Source: Acanthamoeba sp. SK_2022b (taxonomy: Eukaryota; Discosea; Longamoebia; Acanthamoebidae). From it: a DNA stretch of 64,000 bases. A model generated the notes under the pieces. That model made no database searches and had not been told where the DNA came from. It worked only from the letters and a program-made list of their open reading frames with translations. Where the stretch lies: the NCBI GenBank assembly GCA_027943245.1, contig JANDJZ010000036.1:62001-126000 (forward strand). The letters are read 5' to 3'. Of this stretch, positions 47,851 through 59,322 are shown piece by piece. Both the position numbers and the translations under genes were made by a program. How positions within the stretch are numbered: the first letter of the stretch is position 1; each line of letters opens with the position of its first letter.

Positions 47851-50800
47851 TCAGGCTTCGGTGGTCCAGAGCGGGTTGGCTCCAGAGGAGCCTGCAGGTT
47901 GGTGTAGAGGAGAATCGAACACCGATTCAGCAGTAGTGGGACTGAAGCCTGTCCCACCGGTGACAGGCGGCGGAGTGCGATTCCAATGGCGAGCGAGGGC
48001 GAAGGCGCCAGCGGCAGCAAGCGCACCCAGAGCGGCAGCACCACCTGCACCAGCAATGGAGCCGACAACGGCTCCGGCCACAGCTCCACCCGAGATTGCG
48101 CTCGTCTCTTCCACAGTCGAGTTCTGAAAAGACAGGAGGTGAGCAAACTAGTCAGCCTGCCAGGGGCGAGCACTTACGCAAGTGTCGTTTCTGAGAGTGC
48201 AGACTTCGAAGCACTGGCCATTGGCAGAGCACACGCCGCAGAGTCCACACTTGGTGTAGGGATCGGAGCCTTCAGCTGTAAGAAATCGGTAAGTCACCCG
48301 ACTGACTCGATCATGACGGTTGACGTACGCAGCCGAATCTCGCAATATCCCGTGGCACTGCACTGCTGGCAGTCGCTGCAACTTGTGGAGTCTGTGGGGT
48401 AGGACTAGTGTCAGCGCCTCAATTTCCCTTACCCCGTAAGTCTAAGGGCGGCTGCGTACTCTGGGAGGGAATGCACTGTCCCACAGAGCACACACCGCAT
48501 TCGTGACAAACATTCGCCTCTTGCGTCTCATCAGCGAGACAGCTGCCCGCCGAGCATTTCTAGTTTTACCGAAAGCCAGACCAATCAGTAGGCACACAGC
48601 AGTGAAACGAGGGCGTAGGACGGTCTTACCTTGCATTCGCCACAGGTCAGAGTGTCATCGGCGGCACAGTAGCCCGAGCTACACGTGTTGCAGTCTCCAC
48701 AAACCGATGCCTTGCTGGCATCGGTCGTGCACGAGCCCGCCGAGCACAGGCCGCATTCGCCGCAGGTCTCGTTGTCGTTACCTGCCATGCACTGGCCGTC
48801 CGTGCATACCTGGCAGGGACTGCCGCAGTCGCTATCGGCCAGGCAGCAGCCAGGGATGGGGGTCTGCACCGGAGCGCCGCCCACACACGTGCAGGTGTGG
48901 CACGGCAAGGGATTGCACTTGTAGCCGGTGGGGCAGAACGACAGGCCGCACGACGCGCTGATGTTGGGCGGCGATACCACGGCGTTGAGGTACATGCGCC
49001 GTCCGTTCACATCGAGTGGTGTAAGGGAAGACCACTCGTAGCCGCCCAGGTAGTACACAAGCCCGCCCAGCAGGTCGCCGGTGAGCTTGGCCGATGCGGC
49101 GATGTGAAGAGAGCGGCCGTTGGGCGCTCCAGAGAGCTGCGAGAACAGCAATCGCTTGTCAGCCGCCCATAGCTCACCATCAAAGCTTGGAATCGGCCTT
49201 TCTCTCGGAGGCGCACCAGGTCAGAGATCAGCTCCAGGTTGTAGACGTGCGAGTGCCCGGAGTTGGTCCACCAGTTCGACTCCTGGTTGGCGTTGACGTA
49301 GCCCGAAACAGACTCGCCGGGAGAGTTGTTCAGGTAAAAGTCGTAGATGCGGCTGCCGCCGCCCAACAGCAAGCCACCTTTCGTTCACGTGTTCACGTAA
49401 GCACGAAACCAAAATAGGAGAGAGTGGTGGCTCGCGTACTGACAAGATCAGTCACGAGCGTATCGGGGGTGTTCAGATTGAGGCCGTTGAGCGGGCCGAA
49501 GAACTGGGAGAAGGGAAGGTCGGGGTTGGGGTACTCGAGCAAAGCGTTGACCAAGTTTTTCTGTTGGGCAAGGTGGTCCGGGTCAGCGAAGAGGTAATGG
49601 GTCCGGGATGTTGAGGGGGGTTACCTTGGTGATGCCGCCCTTGGCGAGGAATCCGCCCGCTTCCGAGCCCTGGATGGGGTGCTCGAAGGAGTCGATAGCC
49701 GCGGACTGAGCCAGAAAATTGCCGCCACCGGTCACGAACGTCTTCACGGTCTCGTAGTAACTGGCAGTGTTGACGGGCTCCCATTCGTAGTGGGGCTGGG
49801 TGATGATGGAGTGACACTGCACCTTGGTGATGTTGGCCAAATCGGAGGGGCTCGCCGTGGTGAAGTAGTGCTTCCCCGGCACCAGCCCTGCCGCCTTGAG
49901 GATGGTGGTGTGCGTGTCCTGCGCTCCGCCCGCTGTGGAGACCAGCACTTTGGGCTTGTGCAGCAGGATGTGGCCGATGTCGACAGTAATATTCTCCTGT
50001 AGCAGGAAGAGGTTGACGCCTGGATCGCTCACGATTAACCCAAGCAGCTTGTCCACTCCGCTCGCCCCTGCGAGAAAGGGACGTCAGATACGGCGCGTGG
50101 CAGGCCTAGGCAGATGGCAGTCTTACCCAGGTTGAGGATGTCGAGTAGCCCCCTCTTGGATTGATCGGTTGGTAAGCCACGGCCGCCCTCCTGGTCCGTG
50201 TCGACATCCCTCTTCAAATGTAGGCCGCCAAGAGTGATTGTGGATGTGAGGCCGCTGGTTACGCCGCCTACGACGCCGCCCACGACGCCGCCCACCCCGC
50301 TCGTAACGCCGCCAACGACGCCACCCACCCCGCTCGTAACACCTCCAAGGGTGCTGGTCAGCCCGCTTGTGACGCCGCTCAGAGTCGATGTCAAGGAGCC
50401 GAGAGTGTTGGTGAGGTTCGTCAGCGGGCTCAAGATGTTAACAATGCTCACGCCTGCCACGCCACGCCCACACATGGGACGCGGTGAGTCACGGCCTGCC
50501 TCTAGATGCTCTCGGGAGTGCAGCGTACGAGATGCTACGGTGAAGTTGTAGGCCACTTGCAGGGCCTTGTCCACAAACTGGCGCTCGACGATAAAAGGAC
50601 CCGCTGGCAGGGAAAAGGTTTCTTAGCTCGCCCGTCAAGTATAAAACGCCGAGCGAGAGAGGAGAGTACAATACCAAAGAAAGGCAGCGGCACGGCGGAG
50701 GTGACGAGACCGAGAAGCTGATTGAGGGTCACGTTGAGTGCGTTGACCTCGAGACCCACAGGGAGGGATATGGGCGTGGTGCGCGCCCAGAAGTCGATGC

Positions 50801-51298
50801 CGTCCTTCACTTTGTCCGATCGAATGGCCCACAGCACCGGCACGTCGGCATGTAGCAGGTGGACTACCAGGCCTGTTTCACATTGGCCCCGAAAAATCAT
50901 GAGCAACCAATACAAAGTTAACTAGCAACCAATCACCGGTTGGTGTGCGACTGAGCAACCGGGAGTTGAGAATTAAAGCAAACGTACCATAGGCCCGGAG
51001 GTTGAATAGGCTCGTGGAGAGGCCCACCTGCAAGAGGTCGTCCATGGGGATGATCAATGCGCCCTACACGGGGGAGAGGATCAGGAGGCTGCGTCCCATT
51101 ACGAGCCAAAGGATTTGGAGGAGTAAGCAGGAGGCCAATGCGCACCGCAGAGATGTTGAAGCTCTTCTTGGGCGGATCGGGGAGGTCGGGGAACTTGCCG
51201 CGCGGTTTGGAGTGGGCCGACGCCGTGTAAAGATGGACCGCCATAATCAGGACCAGCACCAAGAGCGCCGTCGACGAGAGGAGCGTGGAGGCCGTCAT
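47851..51298 (-). CDS. Cysteine-rich type I membrane (surface) protein, function unknown
   Basis: Minus-strand exons run from ATG 51298 to TGA 47851-47853. A signal peptide (LLVLVLIMAVHLYTASA) begins the protein. About residues 150-250 hold a low-complexity stretch built from GGV, TSG and LTST units. A folded globular part follows (GGNFLAQSAAIDSFEHPIQG, then NQESNWWTNSGHSHVYNLEL). The C-terminal third has repeated CxxCxxGxC modules (CGDCNTCSSGYCAADDTLTC and others), and the protein ends with a glycine/alanine-rich transmembrane helix and a short cytosolic tail. This layout fits a surface receptor, adhesin or wall protein of amoebae. I do not recognise a named family. The number of modules is about six to eight. 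Confidence 0.72.
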
Positions 51299-51758
51299 GA
51301 CCCTTGGCAGCGGCTTTGCTTGGAGGTGGTGGTCTCGCTGCGTGAGGTGTGTGAGTTTGGCGGTAGCGAGAAAAGAGAGTCTGGGTGATAGCCGCCGGCA
51401 TTTAACTGGGCCCGCACCCTGAAACAAAGGCCTGATTTGGTACACGACCGTTGGTAGCATCAGCAGCACGTCACGACTGAGACCACCAAGCAAGCTGGTT
51501 GGAAGCTGCCTTGGCACTACGTAGTTATAGCCGCCCCTGCCAACCGACAACCAATCGCAATCAGACAGTTCATGTAAGGCTGCGTACCGATTGGTCAGGT
51601 TAAAACCTAGAAACCTGAGAAACGTTCCACAGCCGTGTCACTTGACGATGACGAAAAAGGAGGCAGCGCAGCATGTGGTTTTATAGACACAGCATGTACA
51701 CAGGTTCCAGGTCACGCGGGAGGGGCACAAGAAGCGGCCGCAAAGCTTGCTTCTTCCT
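51299..51758. other. Intergenic region
   Basis: This 460 bp stretch separates the start of the surface protein gene (minus) from the end of the CDC7 gene (also minus). No coding region was supported. The GC-rich half near 51430-51570 is probably promoter or 5' untranslated sequence. Confidence 0.45.
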
Positions 51759-54700
51759 TCACTGCCGTTGGCTCTGCATCTGAGGGAAGGAGGCCGGGTT
51801 GACGCCACGGAGGAAGGGATGGTGCAGAGCCTCGGCCGCCGTGATGCGGAGGCAGGGGTTGGGCGTGAGACACCGGTCCAGCAGATCAAACACCTGCCGT
51901 CACAGAGAGGACCCGTGTGAGCGTGGGCGAGGAAAAGTCGGGCACAATGGAGGTGAGGGACACACCTCTGGCGGAAAGTCGTAGACGTTCTTGTTGGCGG
52001 TAAGGGACAGACACAGCGTGCGCCAGTCCATCTTTGCCCTCGCTTCCGGAAACAGAACTCTCTTTTCTGTGATCGCGGTGACGAGTGACGTGATGAGACC
52101 CAGCGGCACATCACAAGATACACAGCGCACAAGTCACGACAGGACAAGAGTCCACGAACCCAGCAGCGAAGCGGTTTGTTGGAGTTCGTTGGTGCCAGTG
52201 ATGCACGCCACCTCTGCCAGGGCCGTCATGTCGTCCGGGGAGTGAAAGAACGGGTATCGAGTTGTCAGTATGCACCTGGAAGGAGACAACCGGGTTGTCA
52301 GACAGGTGTTGTGGAAAATGCTCGCCCGAGGGGGTAGCATGTTAATGCCCGTACAAGAGTATAACACCTGCTGACCAGACGTCGAGAGCCGTCGTCTGGT
52401 AGGTGGAGCGCATGAGAACCTATTCGCGAGCGGACACACATCGAAGCGTAGACGCACAGCAACTTAGAGTCCACCAGTGATAGCAGGGCCAACAGCGAAA
52501 GTGGGGGGAGCGTTACCTCGGGCGCTCGAAATCCTCGAGTTCCAGCCCTTCCTGCTCTTCGCCCATGGCCCCGTGCCTGCAAGAACGCCCTGGCGATACT
52601 TCCGCGCTCGCCGTTGGTCGACGCTATGCCCAAGAAGTTGCGAACTGGGCCAAAGGGACATGGTCAGGGTTGGCTAGGGAGGGTGAGGAGCAGCGGAAAC
52701 CGTACTGTAGTTCTGCAAGGAGACATCGGAGCTGTTTTCGGCTTGCAGCACCTTGGATTCATCGAGCTCGGCCAGCCCAAAGTCGACCAGCAGAAACTCA
52801 TTGCGTTCGATAGAGTAAAGAAAGTTACTGGGCTGTGGGTAACAAGAACGCGAAGAGAGAGAGAGAGGTTTGGGGGAGGAGTTAGCGATGAAGGCTAAAG
52901 GGTGACCACTCGAAACTGGGCAAAGGTGGCCACATGCCTTAACGTCACGATGTATGACCGCGTGACGATGCATGTGGTGCAGTGCGGTGAACAGCGAATA
53001 GAGGTAAAGGCGCAGCTGATCGACCGTGAATCGATTTATGTACTCCTTGAACCTGAGCCGTGCGCACGCGCGATTAGTTTCATCTTGGCCACGGACAATA
53101 GCCGCAGCACTTACCGATCGTGCTTGAAATACGGCAGAACGAGCGTGATCTGGTCGGCCTCCCGCAACCCGCCCAACAACGGGAGCACAAAGTTTGTGCC
53201 CCTGTAGGGAGTGAGAAGGGTCCAGGTCAGCAAGATCGCTCCCGGCAGAGGTGGGCGTGGCGAAATGGTGAGCGAGAGAGCGTTGAGCACCCCAGCAGCT
53301 TGAGATGGCGGATCTCATTCCTGACGCGCGATGGGGAGGAAGTGGGGTAGAGTCGCTTGAGCGCCACGGCTTGTGTCGGATTGGTCAGCGGAGTGGCCTT
53401 ATATACAGTGCTGAATGTTCCTGTGTGCGAGCAAGAGGAGGGCAAACACAAAAACTGTCAATAATCCACAACTGATTCACTTGTGGGGGAAGTGTCGTCT
53501 CTCACCTTCTCCGATCTTCTTAATTACATGATACCGGCCCTTGGTCTCGGCAAAATCAAAGGTCGGTTGAGTGGTTTGGCTGTGACTATGTACTAGGGGC
53601 GCTGTCCCTCCTGGACACGACGAAGCGAAAGGGAGTGAGTTGTTTCGCCCGAGGTTGCAACGTTCGGGGGGGGGGACAAAGCAGAGGCGCACCTTGAATT
53701 TGTCCCGCGGGGAGGGAGAAGCGGGGAGACGCCGCACAAGCTTCGCTGGAGAATGAGCGAGGAGCGATGCCAGAGGTGGAAACGCAGGGAGCGCTCGTTG
53801 AAAGCGACGCCAATGGGGAGGCAAACATGGCGGACCTATAGACGGGGGCAGACTAACAATCAGCCAAAACTGGCCGTCTTGAGGGGAGAAAGGGAGCTGT
53901 GTGAAGGAGAGGGTCTGTGAGAGTGACCTAGGAGACACCCCAGGAGTGAAGGCCGCTCCGCTGGTGCCAAGACTGCTTCCGCCGCCCCTTGACGGTCGTT
54001 TCCCCTTCCGTTTGCCGCTCCCGTCTCTGTCCTCCATGGCCAGAGCATCGATGGCCTGCCGCAATGCCGCAATGCCGCAACAACCATGATGGTTGCATGT
54101 GGGTCGTAAACGAGTAATGATGGTGGTGGCGTGTAGTGAGCGCACGGGGAGGAGCTTGTACCGAATGCTTCGCGGGCTGTTCGGTCCAGGGATTCCATTG
54201 CGCCATCCCAGTGGGCAGAGACGAGGGTGAGCTACCTGGCATCATGAACTGGAGACGGAGACGGGGGAGAGAGTTAACTCTGAACCGGACTGGTGCTCTC
54301 GAAGATGTAACTTACTGGAGGGCACACGCCGGGTGCGATGGGATAGCCCGTTTGCTGATTGTGAGGCTTGAGGGTGGGCATGTGAGAGTACTGCGACGGA
54401 TAGGCAAGAGGCTGAGCGTAGGGTGACAGGGTGGCCTGCTGATGTATTTCCCTGCCCTGTTGAGCTTCCAAACCGTCGTCCTCTTCCTCTGGCCCAACCT
54501 CACCTCCTGAACAATGGATTTAGCCTGGTCGACCAGGCTGGTACAGGTTTAGGGGAACGGAAAGGATGTTGAACATACCTTCTCGAAAATGTGAAAGGAA
54601 TGTGGCCCCGTTGTGAAGATGTCCAGCACCGCTGCTGCTGGATGCCGAGTGAAAATGGGGCAATGCCGAGTGGGCTGCGGAAAGGATAGGCGGATGAAGC

Positions 54701-55119
54701 AGGGGCGGCTGGCCCGTAGTCACCTCGCCAAACCCGCCAGCTCGCGAAGTCAACGATACCTGCTCCATCTCTGCACTCAGCCCACCATTCGCTTCCACAT
54801 CCATCATGCGTCCCCTTTTGTTGTAACGTCGCATGTCGTCGTCATCGCCTTCGTTTTCCAAATTCCTCAGTTCAACTTCTCCATCCAGAAGGGGCTGGCC
54901 AAGCACGTCGACAACGTCATCCGCGCCACCATTTGTGAGCAGGGGCGAAAACGAGCCTTGCTCAGCACGCAGCGGTGATCCTCCTGATGCGCCACCTCGC
55001 GTCATCGCCATCATCATGCTAACATACGATTCCGCTTCTCCTGAGGTTGTGGTTGTTGACAGGGAGTCGAGGTATTGGCGCTGGTGGCCCACATTAGAGG
55101 CAAAGCCTCGTTTGTTCAT
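51759..55119 (-). CDS. CDC7: CDC7-like protein kinase with long N-terminus (start uncertain)
   Basis: Minus-strand exons end at TGA 51759-51761. The kinase has RYHVIKKIGEG, VALKRLY (lysine), FALHHMHRHAVIHRDVK-like residues, PSNFLYSIERNEFLLVDFGL, and AGTRGFRAPEVLMR. HRDVKPSNFLY and LVDFGLAE are the CDC7 hallmark, so it should phosphorylate MCM proteins with Dbf4 at origin firing. The N-terminal part is long, with low-complexity exons (54520-55119: Gly, Ser, His, Pro and Gln rich, including LSTTTTSGEAESYVS). I placed the start at ATG 55119 but the open frame continues to about 55401, so it may be longer. N-terminal exon joins were not resolved. Confidence 0.82.
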
Positions 55120-55819
55120 CAATCGAATCTGCCTTGCCCACTCCGTGCCCGCGATCTTTGGTCCAGGGTACCACTTTTCGCCACCACGGATTTTTTTTTT
55201 GTTTCTTATATTTCGTGCTGATTTTTCCAGCGGATAATGGTTGGAATGTCCGCGATGCCACACACCATTTTGCTTGCTTTTGGCGTCCGTCTTTCGCGAT
55301 GAGCCGTCGCTGGTGACGTACGGGCACATGCCTCTGCCCGGTTTCTTCGCCAACACGCCAAAAACGCTCTGATCTAACAGACCCGCTTTCCCCCCCCCCA
55401 TCCTATTGAAACTTTCTTTTCCGATTATGTTACGGTAGTGGATTTTCTCAATAGCTTATGATGGGAAATGCTTTGTTTTAATCCAATAAAAAATAACCAG
55501 GCCTCCCTGCATCTCTGCCCTTGTTGCCCTGGACGCCAGGGCCAACAGCAAAAAGCCATAAGGTTACCCACAAGGTGTGGCTTTGTTATTTGCATTTACG
55601 TTTACATAAGCAACCATTGGATTCACAGTCGCCCAGCCCTTTCTCGCTCTACGCGAAGCAGGAGCTTTTTTGCCATTTTCTGCCCCGCAAAACTTTTTTA
55701 AAGGTGAGCCGCGATTGGTACTTTTTTTCTCCTGCGCCTGCGGCGCCAAGGGGTGGCATTTTGGGGAGAGGAAAACTTCGGTTTTTAGACACTCCTCTCT
55801 TCTCTCCTTGCATCTTGAG
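55120..55819. other. Divergent intergenic region, partly open on the minus strand
   Basis: About 700 bp between the likely starts of CDC7 and the secreted orphan protein. The 55120-55401 part is open in the CDC7 frame and could be coding. The rest, from about 55400, is AT-richer with a run of Cs (55388-55397) and no supported feature. Confidence 0.45.
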
Positions 55820-57615
55820 ATGAAGTTTTCTTTGGTTCTCCTGTCCCTGTTGGCCCTCGCTGCCTTCTGCTTCGTAAGCGCTGACGTCCAAACGGAGCTG
55901 GACGCCTGCCTTGCGGCCGTCGAAGGTGACGCTGAGACCGAGGCGATGCTGGAGATTGAGCTTCAGGGGCTCAAGGATGAGTACGAGAAGAACCGCGCAG
56001 AGGCGGATGTCTATCAGTGGTATAGGGACGACAACAGGACCGACGCCATGACCTGTCTCGTCAATCTTACGCTCTGCAATAACGCCAACGACTTCAAGAC
56101 TGTGGACGTGAATGGTGACAAGAGGGAGGTCCACTACCCGAGTACACGGCCCTTTGCTCGTCTCAACTTACACTTGTATCACTTAAGGCATGCGTCTGAT
56201 CCTCTTTCTTCTCCGCCGTTTCTGAAGATACAGAGCCCAAGTATCATCACACAATCTGGGAACACGAGGAGAAGATCAAGGCCCGCGTCGCTTCCCTGGA
56301 CCGCAGCTTCAAGAAGGGCGTGAAGATTGCTCACAAGAGGCACACCCGCGAGGTCATTGAGTGCACTCTGGAGCAGTGCTACGACTTCCGCAACAAGAGC
56401 TTCGCCTACGTCCACTCTCTTGAGCAGGCGATTACCAAGTACACCGAATGGCTAAGGACTGCCCAAGACACAATCATGGCCTGGTCTCGGTGCGTAACAG
56501 TTGCAAGCTTCTCAGAACCAAACTTGCCCCGATCCCGCTCCACCCTCGCCCTCACTTTGGTCGTTTGTCCGACCTCTTGCCAGTTACTCGAGGCTGTATC
56601 ACGATCTCCTAGAAGCGTGCCTCGACACCCTAGAGCTGTGCGACAGCGGCAGTCGCCTTCTGCAGTTCTCGTACACCAACGGTGGAAGCGGCCGGGACTA
56701 CGATGACGACGTGGTTGCCGTGTGGATAGGCGTGGCTCCGGGAACCTGGGCCTTGGATGACTCGCTCACGGAGCTAGCCGTACGCTCTCTTGTTAAATTA
56801 GCAGTTCACCCCAGGAACCTTACCCCGCTTCGCCTCGTTTTGTCCAGGCTCTCGCCAACGGAAACGACACGACTCTTAACGCTGCATTCAAGAGTGCCTT
56901 CCACCAGGGCCTCACCCTCACTGCTTACCCCGCGTGTACGTCGTTCACACGCACTCGCTCTCCACAAAAACAAAAGTGACATGTTCACCTCTCTCGCAGC
57001 TCCTATCGGTAACGGCAACAGCATCCTGCTTGGTTCATTGACCGTTGATGAAAGCATCCACACCAAGCTCAGCTTCGCGGCCGCTGAGGAGAACGCCAAC
57101 TACCAGAGTACGTGGTTTGTGTGTGGGCGTGGGCGTTGAGCTCGGCACAACCAACCCACAACACCAATGCAGTGACCTTCGACTCTACGCCGCTCTCCAT
57201 CTTCGACCAGTCGGGCAACTTCATCCACGACGCTACCTCAGACGGCAAGAGGGTACCCTTCACCAATCTGGGATTGGTCGGGGCATTCGCTTGATGCTTA
57301 CACGCCCCCCCCCCCTCTGCTAGAGCAAGAGGTACAACTGGCCTGACCTTGACTGCAACCCTGACGGCCGGCCGCTCCCGTTCGCCGCTCCCCACATCAG
57401 GACCTTCCCGACCAAGTGCGTTGTCCCCCCCCCCCACCGGTGTGCCTGCCACAGCTGACCGTTGCTCACTCCCTCCAACTCGCAATAGTTCGGTTTTCGG
57501 CGACTCCCTCGCCACCTCCGGCAGGGGCTATGGTTCCTTCGTGGTGCAGGAGCTCCGCTTCGTGGTTCCTTACCCGTCCACCATCCCTGAATACGGCTTC
57601 GACTTTGGGAGATGA
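55820..57615 (+). CDS. Secreted protein of unknown function
   Basis: The ATG at 55820 begins a clear signal peptide (MKFSLVLLSLLALAAFCFVS), followed by about eight exons to TGA 57613-57615. The first half is helical and Cys-containing (MTCLVNLTLCNNAND, EVIECTLEQCYDFRNK), with a coiled segment (AMLEIELQGLKDEYEKNRAE). The second half is a beta-like part with FDSTPLSIFDQSGNFIHD, the pattern NWPDLDCNPDGRPLPF and VVQELRFVVPYPSTIPEYGF near the end. I did not recognise a family; cysteines suggest disulfides and no transmembrane helix is seen. It may be an amoeba-specific secreted or cyst-related protein, but that is inference. Run-of-C tracts in two introns are possible error points. Confidence 0.72.
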
Positions 57616-58057
57616 ACATAGGTCGCTGGCCCGTCAAGTTTTCTTAGAGCGGGGCAGCCAACGCATAAGAAACAAACTTGGCGACTAGAGGGCCTATTTT
57701 CAACCTCTCCCTGAGGCTCCACAGGCATTCCCTCTTCTACATCTGTTCCGCGCTCTAGCCCCAAGTGGCTTCTTTTCTTTCCTCTCCGAAAACGCGCCCA
57801 GGCCCCCCTCTCCCTACGTGTTGTATCACTCTGCTGCCTGAACAACGCAACGCCTCTTCCATTTAGTTTGAGACAGGCCTCTTTCCTCCTAACATAACAT
57901 CAGCATGATGAAGGAGGTGTATTGGTGCGAAGGAGAACAGGGAAGAAGAGATGCAAGGTGGGGGAGACTCGTGCAGAGAAGTGAATTCGCGGAAGAGGAG
58001 GATTCTCTTGGTGGGCGTGGGAGGGAGTGTAACGGAACTGTGTTGAGGAGTTAAAGG
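57616..58057. other. Convergent intergenic region
   Basis: This 442 bp stretch lies between the ends of the secreted orphan protein (plus) and the bHLH gene (minus). It contains no supported gene; AT content is mixed. Confidence 0.45.
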
Positions 58058-59271
58058 CTATGCTGACGAGAGCACAGGGTTCTCTTGTTGGGCTTCCTGT
58101 CGTGGTATGGGCATGCAGTGATGCACCACCACCGTCCTCACCGGGATCCAGAGACCTGACAGCGACAGAGTAAGCAGACCAAGAAGGAAGGGGAATGAAG
58201 GGGAAGACGGGAGAGCTCACCGATCCACAAGCGATAGATGATCTGTCCGATGAAGCGTGTGGTGAGCGTCGTGAAGAGGACCACGCGATCGCAGGTGGTC
58301 TGATCCAGCGACACCGCGTTACCCCACGCCAGGAACGCCTTCAAAAATTTGTGCAGATGTTTGCCAGCCTCCGCCGTACCCATCTGGTACATGCCCTGCG
58401 CAGAGCAATGACACGCATGCTCGTGTGAGACTCGCTCCCACACGTTTTTGAGTGCGTGTCGTAATTTGTATGGGTGTAGTGGTGGAAGGGCGGTACCTCG
58501 ATGCCGTTCATCTCCTTCAGGATGGCCATGAAGATCTTCCTATTCCAGGCGGGCAGGAAGGGCTCGAGGAGGAAGAGGAAGAGGAGAACGCAGCAAACGA
58601 CGGCGAGGCGGAGAAAGAGGCACAGGAGCCACCCGAGCACGATCACACCCGTCGAGGGGAGGAGCGACAAGGAGAAGAAGAAGATGTTGAAGCGGTTGAA
58701 GAGGCCGCCGAGTGGCCCGAAGGGAGCACCGGCTGCGGCGCTGGTGGACTGTTGTTGTTGCTGCTGGACGTGATGGAGGAGAGCGTGGTCGGCACTGACG
58801 GGACCGTCATGGTCGAGTAGTCGTCCAGGAGCGGCAGCCGGTGTGGCTGAGAAGCCCAGGTCAGGGAACCCATAGGGGTTATAGAGGAGGAGGAAGAAGG
58901 AGCATAGGACCTAAGCACAACACAACAACACACGTGGATGATGGTGAGCGAAGGGGAGCGGGTAAGAGAGCGCAAAAGATGGCCAATGAGAAAAAGAGAA
59001 AGAAAGGAGAGGGGAGAGAGGAGCGGGAAGTGAGAGAGGTACATAGAAGAAGAGAAAGCGGTGGGAGGCGATACGAAGAGCAAGCGCGTCGCGTCCTGGC
59101 CGGGTCCCTGCCGTCGCGTGTACAAGTTCGGCGCGGACGGCCCCCGGCCCTCGTCAAAAGGGCTATCTCTACTTCTCAGTCGCTGATTCTCGGACCTGTC
59201 AGAGAGCGAAACGTTAGCAACGTCCGGTTGCCGTTGTGTGGCGTGCGTGCATGCGTGGTGCGTGTGCGTGC

Positions 59272-59322
<51 letters not shown>

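Noticed and set aside
54136..54600. Separate small gene from low-complexity Pro/Gln frames
   Set aside because: These frames are better explained as N-terminal exons of the CDC7-like gene on the minus strand.
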